A DNA stretch of 33,502 bases from Bacteroidales bacterium (GTDB lineage: Bacteria > Bacteroidota > Bacteroidia > Bacteroidales > VadinHA17), in the NCBI GenBank assembly GCA_021163295.1, contig JAGGXD010000232.1, positions 1-33,502 on the forward strand, given 5' to 3'. Positions 16,451 through 23,486 of the stretch are shown here, piece after piece; within the stretch, counting starts at the first letter, position 1; each line of letters begins with the position of its first letter. The translations under genes and the position numbers were made by a program. The notes under the pieces were generated by a model, which was not told the DNA's origin, ran no database searches, and saw nothing but the letters and a program-made list of their open reading frames with translations.

Positions 16451-17786
16451 TTTTCGTCTTTGAGAAACCTTCAACCCTTACCTCTACTTCCTTAATGCGA
16501 CGGTTATCAACAGATGTAATATTGAATACAAAATTGGTGTACCTGATAACATCATCCTTCATAGGAATTTCCCCTTTTATTTCAAGAATAAGTCCGGCAA
16601 GTGTATCAGCTTCGCCTTTTACTTTATCGAAAACATTAATTTCTGATCCGGTAATCTTATAAAAATCATTAAGTTGTGTTTTCCCTTTAAAAAGAAAAAT
16701 ATTTTCACCAAGTTTTTTATAAGTTATCTCCTCCTCGTCATATTCATCTGTAATTTCACCAACGATTTCTTCCAGGATATCTTCAAGTGTTATTAATCCA
16801 TATGTTCCTCCGTATTCATCCAGAACAATTGCCATATGGATCTTTTTTGTCTGGAATTCTTCAAGAAGATCATCAATTTTTTTTGTTTCCGGTATAAAAT
16901 AGGGTGGACGAATAAGAGATTGCCACCTGAAAGTATTTGGTTTATGCATATGGGGCAGCAGGTCTTTTATGTACAACATTCCTTTTATGTTGTCGAGCGA
17001 TTCAATATAAACAGGTATCCTTGAATATCCTGAAGAGATAATTTCTGGCAGAACCCTGGTGAATTTTGTATCAATATTAATTGCAAAAATATCCATTCTT
17101 GCTTTCATTATTTCTTTTGCATCAATATTACCAAATCGGACAATGCTCTTGAGAATTTCTTTATCTTCAGTTATTTCGGTTGACGGAAGATCAAGAACTT
17201 CAGACAGATCATCCATAGAAATATCTTCCTTTAAACGAGAAAATTTTTTCTGAATAATAGATGTTGATGATATTAGAACCAGACTGATTGGTTTAAAAAT
17301 TTTATCAAGAATTGTGAGAGGCATAGCCATTACCCTGGCAAATTTAATTGCAAATTGTGTTGCATAAATTTTGGGCAGAATTTCTCCAAATAACAAGAGC
17401 AGAAACGTGATAATTACAACCTGTAAAACAAACCCAATTACCCTGGCTTCAGATAAATCCACTATTCTGTTAATAATATAATTTGATATGATAACAATTC
17501 CGACATTAACAAAATTATTAGATATGAGAATAGATCCAAGCAACCTTTCGGGCATGTCAATTAATTTCAGAATGCGGTTAGTTTTCTTGCTTTTTTCCTG
17601 TTTGAGTTTGTCTATATCTGAAGGTGAAAGTGAAAAATATGCCACTTCCGACCCGGAGATAAGTGCTGAACATATAAGAAGCAGGATCAGTACTGTTAAC
17701 CAGATAAAAAAAATGGGGTTAAAAGGATGGAAAGTGATATTGCTGCTTATTAGTTGCAACCACAAGTTAGGATCATCTGTTTCCAA
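16434..17786 (-). CDS. gldE: gliding motility-associated protein GldE (CNNM/CBS-type membrane protein)
   Basis: A 450-residue protein with an N-terminal DUF21/CNNM membrane domain (about residues 20-190, four hydrophobic segments), a CBS pair (about 205-335, with 'SRIPVYIESLDNIKGMLYIKDLL' and 'DEYGGTYGLITLEDILEEIVGEI') and a C-terminal CorC/HlyC domain ('KLGENIFLFKGKTQLNDFYKIT'). The family also includes Mg/Co efflux proteins, and GldE is its gliding-linked paralogue, generally encoded directly before gldD. It follows ssb by 36 bases and overlaps gldD by 17. The assignment depends on this gene order as much as on the fold. Confidence 0.92.
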   Translation of the reverse strand: METDDPNLWLQLISSNITFHPFNPIFFIWLTVLILLLICSALISGSEVAYFSLSPSDIDKLKQEKSKKTNRILKLIDMPERLLGSILISNNFVNVGIVIISNYIINRIVDLSEARVIGFVLQVVIITFLLLLFGEILPKIYATQFAIKFARVMAMPLTILDKIFKPISLVLISSTSIIQKKFSRLKEDISMDDLSEVLDLPSTEITEDKEILKSIVRFGNIDAKEIMKARMDIFAINIDTKFTRVLPEIISSGYSRIPVYIESLDNIKGMLYIKDLLPHMHKPNTFRWQSLIRPPYFIPETKKIDDLLEEFQTKKIHMAIVLDEYGGTYGLITLEDILEEIVGEITDEYDEEEITYKKLGENIFLFKGKTQLNDFYKITGSEINVFDKVKGEADTLAGLILEIKGEIPMKDDVIRYTNFVFNITSVDNRRIKEVEVRVEGFSKTKNEKKQ

Positions 17787-17822
17787 ACTAAATGAATATA
17801 TGTGAATAAATTATTTGCTTTA

Positions 17823-18308
17823 CTAAAATGGGAGATCGTCATTCTCTTCAGTGGTTGAAATATCCTGGTTATCAAAATTACCAGTGGCCTTGTCCATATT
17901 AGATGTTGTAACACCCTTAATGTCAGATTTTGCAACCGGAACGTCTTCTTCAGAAGGAGGAGGAATACTACTTCTGTCACCTTTGCGACCAAGCATTTGC
18001 ATATTGTCTCCAATAATTTCTGTCATATAACGTTTATTTCCATCCTTGTCATCATACGACCGTGTTCTGATTTTTCCTTCTATGTAAAGCTGAGACCCCT
18101 TGTTAACATATTTTTCAACTACTTCGGCTAACCCTCTCCACATAACAATATTGTGCCATTCAGTGTTTGTAACTTTTTCGCCTTGTTTGTTTTTATATGT
18201 TTCGCTTGTTGCAAAAGGAAAGTTGGCAACAGCTACACCGCTGTCAAGATATCTTACTTCAGGATCTTTTCCAACATTGCCTACCAGAATTACTTTGTTT
18301 ATTGACAT
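17823..18308 (-). CDS. ssb: single-stranded DNA-binding protein
   Basis: A 161-residue SSB with the N-terminal OB fold ('MSINKVILVGNVGKDPEVRY', 'EWHNIVMWRGLAEVVEKYVNKGSQLYIEGKI', 'YMTEIIGDNMQMLG') and a disordered, acidic C-terminal tail that ends in the protein-recruiting tip 'DDLPF'. It binds single-stranded DNA and recruits repair and replication proteins. It is the first gene of the ssb-gldE-gldD string. In Bacteroidetes the base-excision gene mutY often sits directly upstream; here it is absent and the upstream space has tandem repeats. Confidence 0.97.
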   Translation of the reverse strand: MSINKVILVGNVGKDPEVRYLDSGVAVANFPFATSETYKNKQGEKVTNTEWHNIVMWRGLAEVVEKYVNKGSQLYIEGKIRTRSYDDKDGNKRYMTEIIGDNMQMLGRKGDRSSIPPPSEEDVPVAKSDIKGVTTSNMDKATGNFDNQDISTTEENDDLPF

Positions 18309-18314
18309 AATAAT

Positions 18315-18363
18315 AAATGATTAAATACGTAAATGATTAAATGCATAAATGATTAAAATGTAT
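18315..18363. repeat. 16-bp tandem repeat upstream of ssb
   Basis: Three consecutive units AAATGATTAAATACGT, AAATGATTAAATGCAT and AAATGATTAAAATGTAT occupy the ssb side of the ssb/HU divergent intergenic region. They begin 6 bases before the ssb ATG and thus form its 5' leader. The gap shows no ORF. Confidence 0.8.
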
Positions 18364-18385
18364 ATTCTATCTTTCTTTGCTAGCC

Positions 18386-18424
18386 GACTACCAATTTTCA
18401 ATTGTGGACTGCCGATAGCAGACT
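18386..18424. repeat. GC-richer short intergenic repeat
   Basis: GACTACC..GGACTGCCGATAGCAGACTG contains related 7-mer units and a small CTGC-cgata-GCAG hairpin within the ssb/HU gap. It resembles the 7-mer intergenic strings seen in this phylum. Confidence 0.45.
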
Positions 18425-18471
18425 GAATATTTCCTTTTAATTACAAAAATAGTAAAAAAAATAGTTAAGTA

Positions 18472-18503
18472 TTTCGTTTATTGTTGGAAATCTTTTATAT
18501 TTG
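18472..18503 (+). promoter_or_regulatory. promoter of the HU gene
   Basis: TATATTTG (18496-18503) matches the -7 consensus and a TTTC at 18472-18475 lies 20 bases upstream as a one-mismatch -33 box. This is the best-spaced promoter pair in the window. It lies 53 bases before the HU start. Confidence 0.55.
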
Positions 18504-18556
18504 CACACTTGATATCGAAACCGATGTAAAATATTGATAACTAAAGATTTTAAAAA

Positions 18557-18844
18557 ATGACAAAAGCAGACATTGTAAACGAAATTTCGAAGAATACCGG
18601 TATTGAAAAGGTAACAGTACAAAAGACAATTGAAGCTTTCATGGAAACTGTTAAGGATTCACTTGTGAAAGATAAAAATGTATATCTTCGTGGATTTGGC
18701 AGTTTTATTGTGAAAAAGAGAGCTGAAAAAACGGCAAGGAATATTTCTAAGAATACTACATTAATTATTCCTGAGCATTTTATTCCTGCCTTTAAGCCTT
18801 CAAAAACATTTGTTGGTAAGGTGAAGAATAATGTTAAACACTAG
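18557..18844 (+). CDS. HU family DNA-binding protein
   Basis: A 95-residue nucleoid protein that dimerises and bends DNA. Seen: N-terminal helices 'MTKADIVNEISKNTGIEKVTVQKTIEAFM', the 'VYLRGFGSFIVKKRAEKTARN' beta-arm entry and an arm plus C-terminus ending 'IPAFKPSKTFVGKVKN'. The arm motif 'IPEHFIPAFKPSK' corresponds to the proline-tipped HU/IHF loop. It is the first gene of a plus-strand run with a 30-residue basic ORF and RNase G, a common order in Bacteroidetes. Confidence 0.96.
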   Translation: MTKADIVNEISKNTGIEKVTVQKTIEAFMETVKDSLVKDKNVYLRGFGSFIVKKRAEKTARNISKNTTLIIPEHFIPAFKPSKTFVGKVKNNVKH

Positions 18845-18883
18845 AAGGAATTTCTGAACATTACTTCGCAAATTAATGAATTT

Positions 18884-18976
18884 ATGCCTAGCGGAAAGAA
18901 GAAGAAAAGACATAAGATGTCAACCCATAAGCGGAAGAAGCGCCTGAGAAAAAACAGGCATAAAAAGCGGAAATAG
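18884..18976 (+). CDS. 30-residue very basic protein, AURKAIP1/COX24 (mS38)-like
   Basis: A short ORF absent from the supplied track: ATG at 18884, TAG ending at 18976, 30 residues starting MPSGKKKKRHKM and ending KNRHKKRK. Around two thirds of the residues are Lys or Arg. The 'KRHKMSTHKRKKRLRKN' core matches the pattern of small bacterial proteins with an AURKAIP1/COX24 domain, the family of mitochondrial ribosomal protein mS38. It is placed 39 bases after HU and before RNase G, the position I know for this tiny gene in Bacteroidetes. A ribosomal small-subunit role is inferred from the family. Confidence 0.8.
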   Translation: MPSGKKKKRHKMSTHKRKKRLRKNRHKKRK

Positions 18977-19015
18977 TCTTTCGTTTCCTAATTCATTTAT
19001 TGATAAGTTTTACTA

Positions 19016-19049
19016 CTTAACCTAAAGGTTTGTTAGCCTTTAGGTTAAG
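19016..19049 (+). terminator. 13-bp perfect hairpin between the basic ORF and RNase G gene
   Basis: CTTAACCTAAAGG, an 8-base loop, then CCTTTAGGTTAAG: a perfect 13-bp stem, with outer TACTAC/GTAGTA bases able to extend it after a bulge. There is no U-tract after it, so it may be a processing or regulatory structure in the RNase G leader (for example autoregulation by cleavage) rather than a standard terminator. Confidence 0.55.
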
Positions 19050-19103
19050 CTAGTTGTAGTATAATAGGGAATAGTGTAGTTGATAATTTAACATGAGGAT
19101 ATT

Positions 19104-20654
19104 GTGAGCCAGGATCTGGTAATTAGTTACTCTCCATATGAGATAAATAGTGCCTTTCTTGAGAATAAAAGATTAGTTGAATTTAAGAAGGAAAAGACTA
19201 ATCTTAAATTTTCAGTTGGTGATATTTATCTTGGAAAAGTAAAAAAGATAATGCCCGGACTGAATGCTGCATTCATTGATGTAGGGTATGGAAAAGATGC
19301 TTTCTTGCATTATCTTGACCTTGGTCCACAGTTCCTTTCATTAAAAAAGTATCTCGATACTGCTATTAGTCGTAAAGGTAAAGTTCCATCATTATACAGG
19401 TTCAGAAGGGAACAGGATATTGACAAAAACGGGAAAATCAGCAATTTACTGAAGGTTGGTCAACCCATTATGGTTCAAATAACAAAAGAACCTATCTCAA
19501 CAAAAGGACCCAGACTGAGTTCTGAAATATCTCTTGCAGGCCGGAATATTGTACTTATGCCTTTTTCTGATAAGGTGTCCGTTTCTCAGAAGCTGGAATC
19601 ACCCGAGGAAAAAAACAGGTTAAAAACCCTTCTGCAAAGTATTAAACCAAAGAATTATGGGGTGATAATCAGAACTGCTGCTATTGGTAAAAAAGTGGCA
19701 CTTCTTGACTCAGAATTACGTGATCTGGTTGTTAAATGGGAAAAAGCTTTTTCTCAGCTTAACGAAGTTTCTTTCCCGAAATTGATGATAGTAGAGATTA
19801 ACCGTACAGCTGCTCTTCTTCGTGATAATCTGAATGTTGGTTTTTCCAGTATCAATATAAACGACTATTCTCTCTACAGGGAAGTGAAAGAATATATTAA
19901 GACGATTGCACCTGAGAAAGAAAAGATCGTAAATCTTTATTTGGGTAAAACACCTATTTTTGACCAGTTTGGAGTTACTAAACAAACTAAGGCTCTTTTT
20001 GGCAAAACGGTTAATTTTAAAAACGGCGCTTATCTTATTATTGAACACACTGAAGCTTTACACGTTATTGATGTGAATAGCGGAAATCGTTCAAAATCAG
20101 GAAATGATCAGGAAACAAATGCCCTTGAAGTTAACATAGCTGCTGCTATTGAGATAGCAAGGCAGTTACGTTTGCGGGATATGGGTGGGATAATTGTTGT
20201 CGATTTTATTGATATGCTTTCTGCCGGAAACAGGAACAAGCTGTTTGAGAAGATGAAAGAAGAAATGAAGGACGACCGTGCAAAACATAATATCTTACCG
20301 TTAAGTAGATTCGGGCTTATGCAAATCACCCGTCAGCGCGTGAGACCCGAGATGAGTATTACTACAATAGAACATTGTCCTACCTGCCATGGTACAGGAA
20401 AAATTACCCCTACATTGCTGTTTGCTGAAAAACTCGAGAATGAAATTGGTTATATTATAAAAGAGCATAAGTCGTCAAAACTCACATTAAAAGTGCATCC
20501 TATTATTGCAGCTTATTTAACCAAAGGTATTTGGTCATTGCGTTTAATATGGCGAGTAAAATATAAATGCAGAATAAAAATTAGAGAAATGCAAACTTAT
20601 AATTTCCTGGAATATCATTTCTTCGACAAATTTAATGACGAAATTACAAAATAA
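19104..20654 (+). CDS. rng: ribonuclease G (Rne/Rng family)
   Basis: A 516-residue single-strand-specific endoribonuclease of the RNase E/G family, active in rRNA maturation and mRNA turnover. An N-terminal S1 domain (about residues 35-130, 'VGDIYLGKVKKIMPGLNAAFIDVGYGKDAFLH') is followed by the 5' sensor region, the DNase I-like catalytic core ('DVNSGNRS' and 'VVDFIDML', whose Asp residues bind Mg) and the Zn-link CPTC motif ('EHCPTCHGTGKI'). The C-terminus is the normal RNase G ending, without an RNase E-type scaffold. The start is GTG at 19104; a close upstream ATG at 19093 is out of frame and runs into TGA at once. The strong hairpin lies in its leader. Confidence 0.95.
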   Translation: MSQDLVISYSPYEINSAFLENKRLVEFKKEKTNLKFSVGDIYLGKVKKIMPGLNAAFIDVGYGKDAFLHYLDLGPQFLSLKKYLDTAISRKGKVPSLYRFRREQDIDKNGKISNLLKVGQPIMVQITKEPISTKGPRLSSEISLAGRNIVLMPFSDKVSVSQKLESPEEKNRLKTLLQSIKPKNYGVIIRTAAIGKKVALLDSELRDLVVKWEKAFSQLNEVSFPKLMIVEINRTAALLRDNLNVGFSSININDYSLYREVKEYIKTIAPEKEKIVNLYLGKTPIFDQFGVTKQTKALFGKTVNFKNGAYLIIEHTEALHVIDVNSGNRSKSGNDQETNALEVNIAAAIEIARQLRLRDMGGIIVVDFIDMLSAGNRNKLFEKMKEEMKDDRAKHNILPLSRFGLMQITRQRVRPEMSITTIEHCPTCHGTGKITPTLLFAEKLENEIGYIIKEHKSSKLTLKVHPIIAAYLTKGIWSLRLIWRVKYKCRIKIREMQTYNFLEYHFFDKFNDEITK

Positions 20655-22646
20655 ATGATGAAAAGAAATTATACTTTGGTACTGGTTTTGTTTCTATTAT
20701 TCTATTCAAATCCATTGTTTTCACAAATTCTTGATCCGGTTAGTTGGGAATTTGGTTATAACAAAACGGGAGAAATGCAGTATGAATTGGTTTTTACTGC
20801 TACAATTGAGAACAGTTGGCATTTATATTCGCAGGATATCCCTGACGGTGGACCAATACCTACTTCTTTCAGCATAAATGAATCAGATAATTTTGAGTTG
20901 GTTGGAAACGTAGAAGAAATTTCTGAACCAGAAGAGAAATACGATTCCAGCTTTGATATGAACCTTAAGCTTTTTAGTGATAAAGCGGTTTTTATTCAGA
21001 AGGTTAAACTAATTTCAGACGAACCTGTTACTATTTCAGGAAGCGTTGAATTTATGAGTTGTGATGATCAAAGATGCCTGCCTCCAAAAGATAAAGAGTT
21101 TGAATTTGTGCTTGAACCAAATGATGTATCACAGCCTAAGACTACAATTGACTCTTCTGAATCTCAATCATCAGGTAACATGTCATCACTATTAGGATTT
21201 TTCTTTCTGTCAATACTTGCAGGTTTTGCCGGTATTCTAACTCCTTGTGTATTTCCGATGATACCAATGACGGTTGCTTTTTTTAGTCGTGGTAATATAA
21301 GCCGGGGTAAATCACTTGCCCAGGCAATTATTTTTGGACTTTCGATAATTATTATCTATACATCAATAGGTCTTATCGTATCGCTTACAAGTGCGGGGGC
21401 TGATTTTGCCGGTAATATTAGTACACACTGGATCCCTAACTCGATATTCTTTTTGCTTTTTATTGCATTCGCAGCTTCGTTTTTTGGAATGTTTGAACTG
21501 ATTTTACCTAACAAATTATTAAATAAGGCAGATAAACAAGCTGACAAAGGAGGTTTGATAGCTGCATTTTTTATGGGACTTACTACCGTTCTGGTATCAT
21601 TTTCCTGCACCGGTCCTATTGTGGGTGCTCTTTTGGTGGAGGCAGCAGGTGGCGAGGTTATTGAACCTGCCCTGGGTATGTTCGGATTCTCTTTAGCATT
21701 TGCCTTGCCTTTTACCCTTTTTGCAATTTTCCCATCATGGATAAACAGTTTACCTAAATCAGGTGGCTGGCTTAATTCTGTTAAAGTTGTGCTTGGATTT
21801 ATTGTGCTCGCTTTTAGTTTAAAATTTGTCTCAACTATCGATCAGGGTTACCATCTGGGTATTATGAGCAGGGATATTTATATTGCTATATGGATAGTGA
21901 TTTTTAGTTTGATGGGATTATATTTGCTTGGGAAAATAAAATTTGCCCATGATAGCGATGTCCCTTTTCTTAGTGTGCCGAGACTGGTTTTGGTTCTGGC
22001 TACTTTTACTTTTGTGGTTTACCTTATTCCCGGGTTATTTGGTGCACAACTAAAACCTGTTTCAGGTTTGTTGCCTCCGAAGGAAGCACAGAAATTTGAT
22101 ATTTTATCAACTGCTTTGCAGACTTCACTGCCTCCAGTTACCCTTGGCACCAATGAAACAAATATATTATGTGAGAATCCAAAATATGCCGATTTCCTGC
22201 ATCTGCCATACGGATTAACAGGATATTTTGATTACCGGCAGGGACTTGCCTGTGCAAAAACATTAAACAAACCGGTGTTTCTTGATTTCAAAGGCCATGC
22301 CTGTAGTAATTGTAAAGAGGTGGAAGCTAAAGTGTGGTCTGATCCCGATGTGCTGAAACGATTAAAAGAGAATTTTGTAATTATTGCTCTTTATATTGAT
22401 GATCGCACAAAGTTGCCTGAGGATGAATGGATTACCTCTGATTACGACGGGAAGATAAAAAAAACCATAGGTAAAAAGAATGCAGATTTTCAAATTTCCC
22501 GATTCAAAATAAACTCACAACCTTATTATGTTATACTGGATCACAAAGAGAATGTACTAGTCTCTCCAATGGCTTACAACCTGAATATAAAGGAATATAA
22601 CGATTTTCTGGATGCCGGTTTGAAAAAGTTTGAAGAGGGGAAATAG
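20655..22646 (+). CDS. dsbD: thiol:disulfide interchange protein DsbD
   Basis: A 663-residue membrane protein that carries electrons from cytoplasmic thioredoxin to periplasmic partners. Domains in order: signal peptide (1-24), periplasmic immunoglobulin-like domain with a redox Cys pair in 'SCDDQRCLPP' (~133-142), eight or so membrane segments (~175-460) with the two Cys in 'LTPCVFPMIPM' and 'SCTGPIVG', and a C-terminal thioredoxin domain with CxxC in 'KGHACSNCKEVE'. All redox cysteines are present. The ATG follows the RNase G stop codon directly (TAAATGATG), so translation is likely coupled. Periplasmic protein folding or cytochrome maturation is the likely role. Confidence 0.94.
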   Translation: MMKRNYTLVLVLFLLFYSNPLFSQILDPVSWEFGYNKTGEMQYELVFTATIENSWHLYSQDIPDGGPIPTSFSINESDNFELVGNVEEISEPEEKYDSSFDMNLKLFSDKAVFIQKVKLISDEPVTISGSVEFMSCDDQRCLPPKDKEFEFVLEPNDVSQPKTTIDSSESQSSGNMSSLLGFFFLSILAGFAGILTPCVFPMIPMTVAFFSRGNISRGKSLAQAIIFGLSIIIIYTSIGLIVSLTSAGADFAGNISTHWIPNSIFFLLFIAFAASFFGMFELILPNKLLNKADKQADKGGLIAAFFMGLTTVLVSFSCTGPIVGALLVEAAGGEVIEPALGMFGFSLAFALPFTLFAIFPSWINSLPKSGGWLNSVKVVLGFIVLAFSLKFVSTIDQGYHLGIMSRDIYIAIWIVIFSLMGLYLLGKIKFAHDSDVPFLSVPRLVLVLATFTFVVYLIPGLFGAQLKPVSGLLPPKEAQKFDILSTALQTSLPPVTLGTNETNILCENPKYADFLHLPYGLTGYFDYRQGLACAKTLNKPVFLDFKGHACSNCKEVEAKVWSDPDVLKRLKENFVIIALYIDDRTKLPEDEWITSDYDGKIKKTIGKKNADFQISRFKINSQPYYVILDHKENVLVSPMAYNLNIKEYNDFLDAGLKKFEEGK

Positions 22647-22685
22647 GGAGGAGATAGAGTCGCAAAATCCTTTTTTACCTTAACA

Positions 22686-23483
22686 TTAGTATATACTTCT
22701 AACTATCCTTGTCATTGTGGTCTCCGCGTAAGCATGGAAAAACCCGAGGGCACCTCCTTTTATATTTGTTTCCGGATTTGCCGGGGCAGGTTCAAACGGA
22801 CTATCACTGAATTTCGTTTCTTTCAATATTGCAAGGCAATAGTTAAAATAATCTTCGGGAATAGATGCCATAATTAATGTCACGCGACTTCCGGGTTCTG
22901 CTTCAATCGCTTGGGCTTTCAATCCTGACAGGTAATTACCGTTTATAAGATCATCATTTGCAAATCGTAATTTGTCCAGACTTGTGGTAACCGGATAGTA
23001 ATCCTTCATAAGACCCCAGTAGTAATAGTTGTCTTCCGGTGGTTCCTGCGTATATAATAATACGTCAAATACTCTTAACTCATCTTCATTTTTCCTGAAT
23101 TTGATAGAATCAATAACAGGCTCAGGCGGCATGGTTGATTGAGCAGTAAATATGTTATCATCTATATTTACCATAAGAGTATAAGTGTTGCCGGGAACGC
23201 CTCTTAAATTTCCGGTCACATAAACCCCTTCACTAACTTCAAATAAATTAAAAGTGTCTTGTTGGGATATAATTTGAACCTTAGCATTTTCTACCGGTTC
23301 AGGCAAGTTAGAGTTGTAATAGCCCTGACTTTTAGTGATAGTAACCCGGTGATTATCAAAGTAATTTGATATCGATCCTTCAATGATAATTTCAGGAGTA
23401 GTGTTATCAAGGTCAAGTTCAATCTTTTCGGTACATGAACCAAGAAAAAAAAGTGCTAATATGTAGAAAACCGGACTCTTCAT
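22686..23483 (-). CDS. DUF4249 lipoprotein, partner of the TonB receptor
   Basis: A 265-residue lipoprotein (signal ending 'FFLGSC', lipidated Cys at 17) starting with the family block 'CTEKIELDLDNTTPEIIIEGSISN'. Extended beta segments follow ('VENAKVQIISQQDTFNLFEVSEGVYVTGNLRGVPGNTYTLMV'). Bacteroidetes carry this family next to TonB-dependent receptors, and here it begins 3 bases after the receptor stop codon, so it is presumably a surface or periplasmic partner in uptake of the receptor ligand. The ligand is not known from sequence. It ends with 'MTRIVRSIY'. Confidence 0.87.
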   Translation of the reverse strand: MKSPVFYILALFFLGSCTEKIELDLDNTTPEIIIEGSISNYFDNHRVTITKSQGYYNSNLPEPVENAKVQIISQQDTFNLFEVSEGVYVTGNLRGVPGNTYTLMVNIDDNIFTAQSTMPPEPVIDSIKFRKNEDELRVFDVLLYTQEPPEDNYYYWGLMKDYYPVTTSLDKLRFANDDLINGNYLSGLKAQAIEAEPGSRVTLIMASIPEDYFNYCLAILKETKFSDSPFEPAPANPETNIKGGALGFFHAYAETTMTRIVRSIY

Positions 23484-23486
23484 CTA

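Noticed and set aside
22647-22685. Terminator between dsbD and the DUF4249 gene
   Set aside because: A short T-run is present but no clear stem precedes it.
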